DNA of 64,000 nucleotides from Rhodanobacter sp. DHB23 (GCF_014842975.1 NZ_JACYXK010000029.1:248001-312000); one strand, 5' to 3'. Positions 27,818-36,892 are shown, counted from the first letter of the stretch. The notes: generated from the letters alone by a model not told the origin. Program-made: numbers and translations.

Positions 27818-28220
27818 ATCCCGGCACGCCGTCATCGTCTTCGACGGCGTCTGCGTGCTGTGCAGCCGCTGGGTGGATTTCATCCTGCGCCACGACCGCG
27901 CCGGCCGCTTCCGGCTGGCGGCCATGCAGGGGCAGCACGGACGTGCCCTGCTCGTCGCGCACGGCCTGTCGCCGGACGATCCGGTGTCGTTCCTGCTGGT
28001 CGACCAGGGACAGGGTTACAGCGACACCGATGCGATCGCCCGCGTGCTTGGGCAATTGGGCGCACCGTGGCGAATCGCCGGCGCGACGTTGCGCGCGATC
28101 CCGCGGCGCCTGCGCGATCCCGCCTATCGCTGGATCGCCCGCCATCGCTACCGCCTGTTCGGCCGGCGCGCGCAATGCCGCCTGCCCGAGCCGGAACAGG
28201 CGTGGCGTTTCATCGACTGA
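27807..28220 (+). CDS. DCC1-like thiol-disulfide oxidoreductase family protein (DUF393)
   Basis: 137 residues with the defining N-terminal motif DGVCVLC (residues 14-20; the family is named for D-x-x-C-x-x-C), followed by FILRHD and a thioredoxin-like core with SFLLVD and DAIARVLGQLG. The C-terminal helix RLFGRRAQCRLP is typical. It is predicted to be cytoplasmic, with redox activity assumed rather than shown for most members. It overlaps the upstream gene by 11 bp and the convergent dehydrogenase gene by 11 bp. Confidence 0.85.
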   Translation: MSPESRHAVIVFDGVCVLCSRWVDFILRHDRAGRFRLAAMQGQHGRALLVAHGLSPDDPVSFLLVDQGQGYSDTDAIARVLGQLGAPWRIAGATLRAIPRRLRDPAYRWIARHRYRLFGRRAQCRLPEPEQAWRFID

Positions 28221-29328
28221 CCGGCGCCGTCCGGATACCGGTACGCAACGCGAAACCGTCGAATCCCTCGACGATCTGCCCCAGCGTGAGCAGGCCCATG
28301 CAGGGCATGGCGCCCCTGGCTTCCACCAGGCCGTCCGCCAGCCGGCGCGCGAGCACGACCGCCGGGGTCGCCGGCACCTGCGGCCCGTCGCCCTCGCCGG
28401 CCTCCAGCCACCAGCACAGATGCAGCGGGCTGCCCTGCCCATCGCTGCCACGCAACTCCACCGCCATGCCGCCGACATCCGAACCGAAGCGCACGAACCA
28501 CTCGCTCATGCGCCGCAACGCGGGTGCATGCCGTGCGAGGTCACGGATCAATCCGAGCCGCACCAGCACACCCATGCCCCAGGTGGCCCATTGCAGCAGG
28601 GGCAGTTCCAGGCCTGCGCGGAAGACCACCGAACGCGCCTGTGGATAGCGTGCAGGGAACAACGCCAGGTCCGGAATATCGCAGACGCCCACGCGGCGAT
28701 GCCCGAAAGGAAACCACTGCCGCCGGCTGTCCAGCCAGCCATGCGCCACGTCCCAGCGACCGTCGCGCCAAAGACGTATGGGGCGCCCGCAATAGCCGAG
28801 GATGGACGCCACCGTGGCATCGCCCCGCGGCGTGCGGTTGCCGGGGTTGATCGCATATTCGATGGCGTCCAGCGCGCCGAACTCCGGCAGCAAGGCATCG
28901 ACGACGGCCGAACTCAGCGCCGGCACGCTGGATGCGCCGCTGACCAGCAGGCGGCCGGCGCGGCGCGCGCGTTCGTCGAGACGGGAGAACCCACTGACGA
29001 AATCGCGGCCATCGGCAAGGTCGACGTAATCGCTGCCGGCATCGATGCACGCCTCGGCGACCCGATAGTCCTGCCCCTGGAACGGACCGGCGGCGTGGAT
29101 CACCAGTTGCGGGCGCAATGCGGCCAGTTCCGCCGGAAAATCCGCGGCCGCCGTGTCCAGCGCATGGATGCGCACGCGCGCGTCGCCCATGGCCGCACGC
29201 AGCCCCTCCAGCGGCGCCGCGCGACGCCCCGCCAGCAGCAGCTCGAAACGTTCGTCGTGCGCGAGCCTTGCCGCGATACGCGAGCCGAACACGCCGGTCG
29301 CGCCAAGGACGACCACCCGCAACCCCAT
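28210..29328 (-). CDS. Saccharopine dehydrogenase-like NAD(P)-binding protein
   Basis: 372 residues from ATG 29328, with GGGAGGGCAGGG upstream. The N-terminal Rossmann motif VVVLGATGVFGSRIA is followed by LLLAGRR, VIHAAGPFQGQDY and YVDLADGRDF, the pattern of short trans-acting enoyl-reductase/saccharopine-dehydrogenase-like proteins. There is no lysine-pathway context, so the name describes only the fold. It is convergent with the DUF4166-DCC pair; such domains are fused elsewhere, suggesting one pathway. Confidence 0.78.
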   Translation of the reverse strand: MGLRVVVLGATGVFGSRIAARLAHDERFELLLAGRRAAPLEGLRAAMGDARVRIHALDTAAADFPAELAALRPQLVIHAAGPFQGQDYRVAEACIDAGSDYVDLADGRDFVSGFSRLDERARRAGRLLVSGASSVPALSSAVVDALLPEFGALDAIEYAINPGNRTPRGDATVASILGYCGRPIRLWRDGRWDVAHGWLDSRRQWFPFGHRRVGVCDIPDLALFPARYPQARSVVFRAGLELPLLQWATWGMGVLVRLGLIRDLARHAPALRRMSEWFVRFGSDVGGMAVELRGSDGQGSPLHLCWWLEAGEGDGPQVPATPAVVLARRLADGLVEARGAMPCMGLLTLGQIVEGFDGFALRTGIRTAPVSR

Positions 29329-29472
29329 CCCTGCCCTCCCCTCGACGCGCCATCGGACTGCCGGAGCTTGCCACGCGTGTGCCCGGACCGGAAAGCCGGC
29401 GCGGTACACCGCGATGCCGCAGCAGCGTTATCGTGCATATCCGGGCGAGATCGCCCGCCGGAGGAAACCGCC

Positions 29473-29994
29473 ATGAAACGCCGCACCGCCCTGCATGTGC
29501 TGCTTGCCGCCCTGGCGCTGTTCGGAGCGCCCGCGATGGCGACGAAGGCAGCCCCCACCAATGTCACCGTCACCTACGACCATCCCGAGCAGTTCACCGA
29601 AACGCACAAGGTGCGCGCGCTGGCGCCCCAGCTTGCCGACGACGATTACCTGAAGGTGCTGAAGTCGTACACCGAGGACCGCGCCAGCAGGATGCTCCCG
29701 CCGGGCGACCGGCTGGCCATCGTGGTGACCGACATCGATCGCGCGGGCAACTTCGAGCCGTGGCGTCCCATGCCGATGCGCGAGGTGCGCATCGTCAAGG
29801 ACATCTACCCGCCGCGCATCGACCTGCGCTTCCAGTTGCTCGACGCCAACGGCAAGGTGCTGCGCGAAGGTACGCGCAAGCTGCGCGACCCGGCCTTCCT
29901 CTACGACAGCATCAACCTGTCGGACAGCGACAACCTGCGCTACGAGAAGGCCTTGCTCGACCGCTGGCTGCGCAAGGGGCCCGACCAGCTCTGA
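29473..29994 (+). CDS. DUF3016 periplasmic protein
   Basis: 173 residues from ATG 29473 with GGAGGAAACC upstream. A signal peptide (HVLLAALALFGAPAMA) precedes a domain with VTVTYDHPEQFTE, GDRLAIVVTDIDRAGNFEPW and a C-terminal segment LSDSDNLRYEKALLDRWL, the DUF3016 layout. It is a secreted periplasmic protein of unknown role. It is monocistronic, ending at the strong terminator near 30017. Confidence 0.82.
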   Translation: MKRRTALHVLLAALALFGAPAMATKAAPTNVTVTYDHPEQFTETHKVRALAPQLADDDYLKVLKSYTEDRASRMLPPGDRLAIVVTDIDRAGNFEPWRPMPMREVRIVKDIYPPRIDLRFQLLDANGKVLREGTRKLRDPAFLYDSINLSDSDNLRYEKALLDRWLRKGPDQL

Positions 29995-30016
29995 GCCGGG
30001 AATTTCCGGTTGCACC

Positions 30017-30052
30017 AACCAAAGAGCCCGCCAATTGGCGGGCTCTTTGGTT
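30017..30052. terminator. Bidirectional intrinsic terminator
   Basis: AACCAAAGAGCCCGCC pairs perfectly with GGCGGGCTCTTTGGTT around AATT. The A/T-rich stem ends serve as U-runs for both the DUF3016 gene (+) and the desaturase gene (-). Confidence 0.9.
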
Positions 30053-30072
30053 TGCGATGCGTGACTTGCGGA

Positions 30073-31263
30073 TCAGGCGGCGACCGCGTAACCCTTGAGC
30101 CGTGCCGCAAAATCCTGCAGCGCGCGGATGCCGCTCTGCTCGGCCTCGACGATCCACTGCTGCAGGCCCTTGAGCGCCTGCTCGGCCCCGCGCTGTTCCA
30201 TCAGCACGGCGAGACGGCTGCGGAAGTCGCACACGGTCTGCAGGGTCGGCCGCTTGGCCAGCATGGCCTGCAGCTTGCTGCTGTTGTCGGTGTCCAGCCA
30301 GCGGCCGCCATCGGCCAGCGCACGGCGCAGGCGGCGCGGCACGGCCTTGATGGTCTCGCCGGCCTGCGTGGCTTCCTCGCGCATGGTGGGCACGATCACG
30401 TTGCGGTAGTAGTCGGTCATCGCCAGGAAGCGGTGGGTGAGCACGGCCTTCAGCGTCTCGGCGTCGGGCAGCGGCACGTTGGGGCGCACGTCCAGCGTGG
30501 GCGCCACGCGCAGCACCTTGGCCAGGCCCATGGCGCGGAAGGCGCAGATCGCCGCCCAGCCGATGTCGAACTCCCACTTGCGCAGCGCGAACTTGGCCGA
30601 GCTGGGGAAGGCATGGTGGTTGTTGTGCAGCTCTTCGCCGCCGATCCAGAAGCCCCACGGGATCAGGTTGCGCGAGGTGTCGGCGCTTTCGAAGTTGCGG
30701 TAGCCGGCCCAGTGGCCGATGCCGTTGACGAAGCCGGCGGCCCAGAACGGGATCCAGACCATCTGCACGGCCCAGATCGCCGCGCCGATCACGCCGAACA
30801 GCGCGAGGTTGATCACCAGCATCAGCGCCGGGCCGGAATACGGGTGCGCGCCATAGACCTTGTGCTCCACCCAGTCATCCGGCGTGCCGCGGCCGTACTG
30901 CTGCATGTCCTCCTTCGAGGCGCAGGCGTCGCGGTACAGCGACACGCCGTCCCAGAACACCTTCTTGATGCCGTAGATCACCGGGCTGTGCGGGTCTTCC
31001 TCGGTTTCCACCTTGGCGTGGTGCTTGCGGTGCACCGCCACCCACTCCTTGGTGACCATGCCGGTGCTGAGCCAGCCCCAGAAGCGGAAGAAATGCGCCA
31101 GCGCCGGGTGGAAATCCACGCCGCGATGGGTCTGGCTGCGGTGCAGGTACAGCGTCACCGTGAAGATGGTGAGCTGGGTGACCACCAGCAGGTAGACCAG
31201 CATACCGACCCAACTGGCGTGGGTGAAGCCATGGGTCAGGAAATTCAGCACGGAATCGAGCAT
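30073..31263 (-). CDS. Acyl-CoA/fatty acid desaturase
   Basis: 396 residues. It has the three histidine boxes of membrane desaturases: HRSQTH (residues 41-46), HRKHH (78-82) and HNNHH in GGEELHNNHHAFP, which bind the di-iron centre, and about four membrane helices. It introduces a cis double bond, most probably delta-9, into acyl chains at the inner membrane. The C-terminal 120 residues form a soluble helical extension longer than in the shortest homologues. Its promoter region abuts the truncated repeat at 31379. Confidence 0.93.
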   Translation of the reverse strand: MLDSVLNFLTHGFTHASWVGMLVYLLVVTQLTIFTVTLYLHRSQTHRGVDFHPALAHFFRFWGWLSTGMVTKEWVAVHRKHHAKVETEEDPHSPVIYGIKKVFWDGVSLYRDACASKEDMQQYGRGTPDDWVEHKVYGAHPYSGPALMLVINLALFGVIGAAIWAVQMVWIPFWAAGFVNGIGHWAGYRNFESADTSRNLIPWGFWIGGEELHNNHHAFPSSAKFALRKWEFDIGWAAICAFRAMGLAKVLRVAPTLDVRPNVPLPDAETLKAVLTHRFLAMTDYYRNVIVPTMREEATQAGETIKAVPRRLRRALADGGRWLDTDNSSKLQAMLAKRPTLQTVCDFRSRLAVLMEQRGAEQALKGLQQWIVEAEQSGIRALQDFAARLKGYAVAA

Positions 31264-31378
31264 CGGGGCGGGACTCGGGAGGGTTCGGGGGACAGTCTAG
31301 GCGAGGGTTTGCCGTACTCGCCAGCATGTTTGCTTGGGAATCCGACATGGTAGGTAATGGCCACTTGTCGTTTCGTTA

Positions 31379-31535
31379 AGAGCTTGTCCAATGTCTCCGT
31401 GTGGTTCGCGCCGGGAGCTGTCTGCGCACAGGCCAAGGAAGAGCGTAAGGAATGGACGTCTGTCCACGACCGAGAGATGACGCCGGCATGCGGGCAAACG
31501 GACCCGGCCCCTTGGGTCGCCTTGCCGCGACCACC
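31379..31535. repeat. MITE-like element, truncated and diverged copy C
   Basis: The left end reads AGAGCTTGTCCAATGTCTCC, then follows the interior of copies A and B (GCGCCGGGAGCTGT, AGGCCAAGGAAG, GTCCACGACCGAG, ATGACGCCGGCATGCGGGC) with many substitutions until about 31535. The right half and right terminal repeat are missing. It occupies most of the 312-bp gap before the ABC operon. Confidence 0.7.
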
Positions 31536-31575
31536 TCCGGTTGTGTGAAACCGGGACCGCCCCGACAATCGCGGG

Positions 31576-32322
31576 ATGACCGCCGCCCGAGCCACCGCAC
31601 CGCCCGTCCTGCAACTCGACCAGGTCGCCCGCCGCCGCGCCGGGCGCGAAGCCGTGCAAGGCCTCAGCCTCACGCTGGCGCCCGGCCAGGTACTGGGCCT
31701 GCTGGGCGTCAATGGCGCGGGCAAGTCCACCACGCTGGCGATGATCGCCGGCGCGTTGCGGCCGGACAGCGGCGCGATCCGCCTGAACGGCGAGGACTTC
31801 CTGGAACAGCCGGAACTGGCGCGGCACCTGATCGGCTGGCTGCCCGAGCGCGCGCCGGTGTGGCCGGAACTCACCGTGGCCGAGCATCTGGACGCCCACG
31901 GCCGCCTGCGCGGCCTGCGTGGTGCCGGACTGTGCGCTGCACGCGAAGCCACCGTCGCGCGGCTGGAACTGCAGCCGCTGCTGCGCCGGCTGGCGGGCAC
32001 GCTCTCGCAAGGCCAGCGCCAGCGCCTCGGGCTGGCCTGCGCCCTGCTGCATCGGCCGGCCCTGCTGGTGCTGGACGAACCGGCGAACGCGCTCGACCCG
32101 GTGCAGGTCGACGCGCTGCGCAAGCTGATCCGCGAACAGGCCGCAGCAGGTACGGCAGTGATCCTCTCCACGCACGTATTGGTCGAAGTCACCGCGGTCT
32201 GCGACCGCGTGGCCATCCTGCACGAAGGACGCCTGTGCCACGAAGGCCCGGTACACGCCGACGATCATGCCGCCCTGGAGCGCCGCTTCTTCGAGATCGC
32301 CATGCAGGCGCGCGCCGCATGA
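31576..32322 (+). CDS. ABC transporter ATP-binding protein (GldA-like)
   Basis: 248 residues with Walker A GVNGAGKST, a Q-loop region, signature LSQGQRQR, Walker B LLVLDEPANALD and H-loop THV. The order ATPase, ABC-2 permease, GldG-like protein, DUF4340 protein is that of a Gld-type ABC system; outside Bacteroidetes such systems are not tied to gliding, and the substrate is unknown. It lies 2 bp before MITE-like copy B. Confidence 0.88.
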   Translation: MTAARATAPPVLQLDQVARRRAGREAVQGLSLTLAPGQVLGLLGVNGAGKSTTLAMIAGALRPDSGAIRLNGEDFLEQPELARHLIGWLPERAPVWPELTVAEHLDAHGRLRGLRGAGLCAAREATVARLELQPLLRRLAGTLSQGQRQRLGLACALLHRPALLVLDEPANALDPVQVDALRKLIREQAAAGTAVILSTHVLVEVTAVCDRVAILHEGRLCHEGPVHADDHAALERRFFEIAMQARAA

Positions 32323-32323
32323 C

Positions 32324-32591
32324 AGAGCCGGCTCATGGTCTCCAAGTACCCCGCGCCGGGAGCTGTTTGCGCGCAGGCCAAGGAAGAAGGAGGGAGTGGA
32401 CGTCCGTCCACGACCGAGTGATGACGCCGGCATGCGGGCAAACAGACCCGGCCCTGCGGGTTGCCATCGAGTGGCCGCCATGCGGCAGCACGCGGCTTGG
32501 CCTGACGGCCAGTCAGGCGCTGCGCCACGCACTACCACCCGACAGCCACTCGATGACAACGCGGGGTACTTGGAGACCATGAGCCGGCTCT
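32324..32591. repeat. MITE-like element, full copy B with perfect 32-bp terminal inverted repeats
   Basis: 268 bp, the same length as copy A. Left (32324-32355) and right (32560-32591) terminal repeats are identical over 32 bp in inverted orientation and start AGAGCCGGCTCATGG. The right repeat contains TTGGAGACCATGAG, so it supplies both a ribosome-binding site and the ATG (32579) of the following permease gene. It is inserted between the ATPase and permease genes of one operon. Confidence 0.88.
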
Positions 32592-33337
32592 TGCCCATGT
32601 TCCGACTCGAGCTGCGCCGCCTGCGCGTGCAACCGCTGGCCTGGGTGCTGCTGGCCTTGAGCCTGGCCTGGCTGGGCTGGTGCTTCACCCGCCTGCTGGG
32701 CGACTTCCTGGCCAGCGAAATCAAGCGTGCCGCCTTGCCGGACGGCCCGGGCTACGTGGATCTGGTGGCCGTGCCGCTGCTGGGCCAGCTCGCGCAGCTG
32801 GCCTTCCTCGTGGTGCCGCTGCTGGCCATGTCCACGCTGGCCGGCGAGCGCCGCAACGGCACGCTGCCGCTGCTGTTCGCCGCGGGCGTGCCGGCATCGC
32901 GCATCGTGCTCGGCAAGTACCTTGCCCTGCTGCCGTGGCTGCTGGCATGGCTGGCGCTGACGCTGGCAATGCCGCTTTCGCTGGCGCACGCCACCACGCC
33001 GGACTGGGGCAAGCTGGCCGCCGCCACGCTGGGCGTCGCCCTGATGCTGGCCACGCTGGCCGCGCTGACCGTGGCGGCCTCCGCCTTCACCACGCACCCG
33101 GCCATCGCCGCCGTGCTGGGCCTGCTGATCGGCCTGGCGCTGTGGACGGTGAACCTCGGCGCGCAGATGGCCGGCCTCAACGACGGCGTGGTCAACTGGC
33201 TGGCGATGAGCACGCACGAGCAGGACCTGCTGCGCGGGCTGGTTTCCAGCGCCGACATCCTGTGGTTCGTGTTGCTGATCGTGGTCTGCCTTGCGCTGGC
33301 CACGCGCCGCCTCGCTGCCGACAAGGAGCGCGGCTGA
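32579..33337 (+). CDS. ABC-2 type permease (GldF-like)
   Basis: 252 residues from ATG 32579; ATG 32597 is an in-frame alternative and may be the ancestral start, because the first four codons and start lie inside the MITE terminal repeat. About six hydrophobic segments follow: LAWVLLALSLAWLGWC, LAFLVVPLLAMSTLAG, LALLPWLLAWLALTLAMP, a pair within residues 145-190 and a last one at ILWFVLLIVVCLALA. GERRNGTLPLL is the conserved cytoplasmic loop of ABC-2 permeases. It ends one base before the GldG-like gene begins. Confidence 0.85.
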   Translation: MSRLLPMFRLELRRLRVQPLAWVLLALSLAWLGWCFTRLLGDFLASEIKRAALPDGPGYVDLVAVPLLGQLAQLAFLVVPLLAMSTLAGERRNGTLPLLFAAGVPASRIVLGKYLALLPWLLAWLALTLAMPLSLAHATTPDWGKLAAATLGVALMLATLAALTVAASAFTTHPAIAAVLGLLIGLALWTVNLGAQMAGLNDGVVNWLAMSTHEQDLLRGLVSSADILWFVLLIVVCLALATRRLAADKERG

Positions 33338-33338
33338 C

Positions 33339-34691
33339 ATGAAACTATCCAGACGCCTGGACGGCTGGTTGTTCGCCCTGCTCTTGTTGGCCGGCGCGGG
33401 CGCGCTCGGCTTCCTCGGCACGCGCTACGCGCACGTTTCCGACTGGACGGCGAACGGCCGCCTGAGCCTGTCGCCGCAGAGCCGCGCCGTGCTGGCGCAG
33501 CTGGACGGCCCGGTGGACGTGGTCAGCTACGCCAGCCCGCAGGGCGACCTGCGCGCGCAGGTCGCCGGCTTCCTGCAGCGCTACCGGCAGGCCAAGCCCG
33601 ACCTCGCGTTGCGCTTCGTCGATCCGCAACAGGATCCGGCGAAGATGCGCGAGATGGGCATAGCCGTGGACGGCGAGCTGATCCTGCATTACCGCGGCCA
33701 CGAGCAACGCCTGACGGAACTCTCCGAAAGCGACGTGACGAATGCGCTGGAGCGCCTGATCCGCGGCAACGACCGCATCGTGGCCTTCGTCACCGGCGAC
33801 GGCGAGCGCCTGCCTTCCGGCCAGGGCGGCGCGGACATGGCGGCGCTGATGGACCAGCTCGCGCAGAGCGGCCTGCGCTCGGTGCCGCTGAGCTTCGCGC
33901 AAGCGGCCGCCGTGCCGCAGGGCACCGACCTCGTGGTGCTGGCCAGCCCCACCTCCGACCTGCCCGCCGGCGCGGCGCAGGCGCTGGTGGGCTACGTGCA
34001 GGACGGCGGCAACCTGCTGTGGCTGCGCGATCCGGCGAACGACGACCTCGGCCTCAAGCCGCTGGCCGACGCGCTGGGCGTGCAGGTGCTGCCGGGCGTG
34101 CTGGTGGACGGCAGCGGCGCGGCGCTCGGCCTCGACGATCCGCGCCTGCTGGCGGTGGCGCAGTATCCGGCCAACCCGGTCACGCTGGGCTTCCAGCTCG
34201 CCACGCGCTTCCCGCAGGTGGCCGCGCTGGCGCGCACCGGCGCGGGCGGCTGGACGGCCACGCCACTGCTGCGTTCCAGCGCGCAGAGCTGGACCGAGTT
34301 CCACCCGATCGACAACGCGCATCCCTCGGCCATCCGCTACGACGCCGCGGCCGGCGAATTCAAGGGACCGCTGGACTTCGGCTTCACGCTGGCGCGGCTC
34401 TCGCCCAGCCCGGACAAGCGCGAACAGCGCGCGGTGGTGGTCGGCGACGGCGATTTCCTCTCCAACGCCTACCTCGGCCAGGGCGGCAACCGCGCGCTGG
34501 GCGAGCGCATCTTCAACTGGCTGCTGGGCGACGATGCGCTCGTCAACGTGCCGCATGAAGGCGTGCCCGACCGCGTGCTGCGCATCGGCCAGGGCGAGCT
34601 CAATGCCGCCGGCCTCGGCTTCATGGTGCTGCTGCCGCTGCTGCTGCTCATCGCTGGCGGCCTGATCGCATGGCGTCGCCGCCGCGCATGA
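33339..34691 (+). CDS. GldG-family ABC system auxiliary protein
   Basis: 450 residues from ATG 33339, one base after the permease stop codon. It has an N-terminal membrane helix (WLFALLLLAGAGALGFLG), a large periplasmic region with LSPQSRAVLAQLDGPVDVV and the IFT52-like ABC_transp_aux segment VAFVTGDGER then DLVVLASPTSDL, and a C-terminal helix (LGFMVLLPLLLLIAGGLIAW) followed by RRRRA. It is probably a periplasmic substrate-handling partner of the permease. Confidence 0.88.
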   Translation: MKLSRRLDGWLFALLLLAGAGALGFLGTRYAHVSDWTANGRLSLSPQSRAVLAQLDGPVDVVSYASPQGDLRAQVAGFLQRYRQAKPDLALRFVDPQQDPAKMREMGIAVDGELILHYRGHEQRLTELSESDVTNALERLIRGNDRIVAFVTGDGERLPSGQGGADMAALMDQLAQSGLRSVPLSFAQAAAVPQGTDLVVLASPTSDLPAGAAQALVGYVQDGGNLLWLRDPANDDLGLKPLADALGVQVLPGVLVDGSGAALGLDDPRLLAVAQYPANPVTLGFQLATRFPQVAALARTGAGGWTATPLLRSSAQSWTEFHPIDNAHPSAIRYDAAAGEFKGPLDFGFTLARLSPSPDKREQRAVVVGDGDFLSNAYLGQGGNRALGERIFNWLLGDDALVNVPHEGVPDRVLRIGQGELNAAGLGFMVLLPLLLLIAGGLIAWRRRRA

Positions 34692-35179
34692 AGCGCGCCG
34701 CGCGCTCGCGCCTGCTGATGCTGCTCGGCGCCACCGCGCTGGTCGCGCTGGCGTTGTGGCAATGGCGAAGCGACGCACGCAATGCGCCGGGCAACCTGCT
34801 CGCACTCGATCCGGCGACGGTCACGCAGGTGACGCTGCAGCTTGGCGACGCAACCGCCACGCACTACACGAAGCGCGATGGCCATTGGTGGCGCGACGAT
34901 GGCCGGCGCGGCGACGACCGCTATCTCGACACGCTGACCGAAGCCGCCTCTGCGCCCGTGCTGGAATGGCATGCCGGCGGCGATTTCGATGCCGCGAAAA
35001 TCGGCCTTTCCCCGCCCAGGGCCGTGCTCACGCTGGATGGCCAGCGCCTCGCCTTCGGCGCGGTGTCCGCCACCGGGCCGCAGTGTTATGTGCAGGTGGG
35101 GCAGCGCGTGGCGCTGGTATCGCTGCGCTTCATGCCGCAGGCGCCGCAGCAGAAGCAGCAAGACCTCGGGCTGCACTGA
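34688..35179 (+). CDS. DUF4340-like membrane-anchored protein
   Basis: 163 residues from ATG 34688, overlapping the previous stop as ATGA; ATG 34670 is an in-frame alternative. One N-terminal membrane helix (LLMLLGATALVALALWQW) is followed by a periplasmic domain with VTQVTLQLGDATATHYTKRD and WWRDDG, like half of a DUF4340 protein. DUF4340 genes regularly close Gld-type ABC operons. Confidence 0.75.
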   Translation: MKRAARSRLLMLLGATALVALALWQWRSDARNAPGNLLALDPATVTQVTLQLGDATATHYTKRDGHWWRDDGRRGDDRYLDTLTEAASAPVLEWHAGGDFDAAKIGLSPPRAVLTLDGQRLAFGAVSATGPQCYVQVGQRVALVSLRFMPQAPQQKQQDLGLH

Positions 35180-35240
35180 CGTGACGCCATGTCCGCACCT
35201 GCGGACATCCATGCCGGTCGTCTGCAAGTCCGCCACAATG

Positions 35241-35265
35241 GATTCCCGCCTTCGCGGGAATGACG
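35241..35265. repeat. Short REP-like hairpin upstream of mutM
   Basis: GATTCCCGCCTTCGCGGGAA followed by TGACG is a near-perfect inverted repeat of the same family as 98-206. It ends 9 bp before the mutM start codon, so it could also form in the mutM leader. Confidence 0.65.
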
Positions 35266-35274
35266 ACAAAAGCC

Positions 35275-36102
35275 ATGCCTGAATTGCCCGAAGTCGAAAC
35301 CACCCGCCGCGGCATCGCCCCGCACGTGGTCGGCCGGCGCGTGACGGCGGTGACGCTGCGCCGCCCCGACCTGCGCTGGCCGATCCCGCGCGAGGTTTCC
35401 GAGCTGCTGCCCGGCCAGCGTATCGAGTCCGTGGAACGGCGCGCGAAGTACCTGCTGCTGCATACGCCAGCGGGCAGCGCGCTGCTGCACCTCGGCATGA
35501 GCGGCATGCTGCGCGTGCTGCCGCCGGACGCGCCGCTCGGGCCTCACGACCATGTGGACATCGCGCTGGATCGCGGCGCGCACGCCGGCCCGCGCGTGCT
35601 GCGCTTCACCGACCCGCGCCGCTTCGGCTGCCTGCTGTGGCAGGCGCAGGGGGCCACGCACGAACTGCTGGCGAAGCTCGGCCCCGAACCGCTCACCGAC
35701 GCCTTCGACGGCGATCTCCTGTGGCACACGTCGCGCGGCCGCAGCGCGGCCGTAAAGGTATTCCTGATGGACAACGCCGTGGTGGTGGGCGTGGGCAACA
35801 TCTACGCCAGCGAGGCGCTGTTCGCCGCCGGCATCGATCCCCGCCGAGAAGCCGGCAGCGTGTCGCGCGCACGCTACGCCCGACTCGCCATCGAGGTGAA
35901 GCGCATCCTCGCCCACGCCATCGAACGCGGCGGCACCACGCTGCGCGACTTCCTCGCCCCCGACGGCGCGCCGGGTTATTTCTTCCGCGAGCTGATGGTC
36001 TATGGCCGCGCGGGCGAGCCGTGCAAGGTCTGCGGCACGCCGATACGACAGGCCGTGCTGGGGCAACGCTCCACGTTCTGGTGCCCACGCTGCCAGCGCT
36101 GA
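35275..36102 (+). CDS. mutM: Formamidopyrimidine-DNA glycosylase
   Basis: 275 residues. The N-terminus [13 protein letters not shown] has the catalytic Pro2 and Glu3, with KYLLL (catalytic Lys region), [26 protein letters not shown] and a C-terminal zinc finger (C-x2-C in CKVCG, C-x2-C in CPRC). It excises 8-oxoguanine and formamidopyrimidines and nicks the abasic site. Confidence 0.97.
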   Translation: MPELPEVETTRRGIAPHVVGRRVTAVTLRRPDLRWPIPREVSELLPGQRIESVERRAKYLLLHTPAGSALLHLGMSGMLRVLPPDAPLGPHDHVDIALDRGAHAGPRVLRFTDPRRFGCLLWQAQGATHELLAKLGPEPLTDAFDGDLLWHTSRGRSAAVKVFLMDNAVVVGVGNIYASEALFAAGIDPRREAGSVSRARYARLAIEVKRILAHAIERGGTTLRDFLAPDGAPGYFFRELMVYGRAGEPCKVCGTPIRQAVLGQRSTFWCPRCQR

Positions 36103-36271
36103 AAGCCCACCTCGTCGCCCAGCGTTTCCCTCGGGAAACGGTGTAACCACGGATCGCCGGCTACCCGTGGCCGCATGGCGCGCCCAACATATCCGTCATC
36201 CCGAACACAGGCATGAGACCGGAACGCCCATCGTTCCCCGGGTTCGGCTTTTCTTTATACGGAGCAACGTC

Positions 36272-36871
36272 ATGAGCAACGCCGTGATCGAACACCTCAA
36301 GAAGCGCCGCACCCAGTACGCGCTGGGCCGCAACGTGAACGTGGACAAGGACGCCCTGAACCGCCTCATCCAGGAAGCCATCAAGCACACGCCGTCGTCG
36401 TTCAACTCGCAGAGTTCGCGCGCCGTGATCCTGTTCGGCGAGCAGAGCGTGAAGTTCTGGTCGCTGGCCAAGGAAGCCCTGGCCAGGATCGTGCCGGCCG
36501 AGGCGTTCGCGCAGACCGCCACCAAGCTGGACAGCTTCGCCGCCGGCGCGGGCACCGTGCTGTTCTACGAAGACCAGGACGTGGTGAAGGGCCTGCAGGA
36601 GAAGTTCGCGCTGTATGCGGACAACTTCCCGGTGTGGTCCGAGCAGTCGGGCGGCATGGCGCAGTTCGCCGTGTGGCTCGCGCTGACCGACGCCGGCATC
36701 GGCGCCAGCCTGCAGCACTACAACCCGTTGGTGGACGACGCCGCCCGCGCGAGCTGGAACGTGCCGGCCTCGTGGAAGCTGCGTGCGCAGATGCCGTTCG
36801 GTTCGCACGAGGCTGGCTTCGGCGACAAGGCCTTCATGGACGACGGCCAGCGCTTCATCGTCGCGGGTTGA
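36272..36871 (+). CDS. Nitroreductase family protein (Hbn/Frm2-like)
   Basis: 199 residues from ATG 36272, with ACGGAG upstream. The N-terminus KKRRTQYALGRNV (the RRT/Y substitution for RRSIR), then HTPSSFNSQSSRAVILFG for FMN binding, and GIGASLQHYNPLVDD are typical of the short nitroreductases related to yeast Frm2/Hbn1. It is probably an FMN-dependent dimer in the cytoplasm that reduces nitro compounds or lipid-derived signals. It is monocistronic, followed by a REP-like element and a terminator. Confidence 0.88.
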   Translation: MSNAVIEHLKKRRTQYALGRNVNVDKDALNRLIQEAIKHTPSSFNSQSSRAVILFGEQSVKFWSLAKEALARIVPAEAFAQTATKLDSFAAGAGTVLFYEDQDVVKGLQEKFALYADNFPVWSEQSGGMAQFAVWLALTDAGIGASLQHYNPLVDDAARASWNVPASWKLRAQMPFGSHEAGFGDKAFMDDGQRFIVAG

Positions 36872-36892
36872 TCCAAAGCAACTTCTTCGTTC

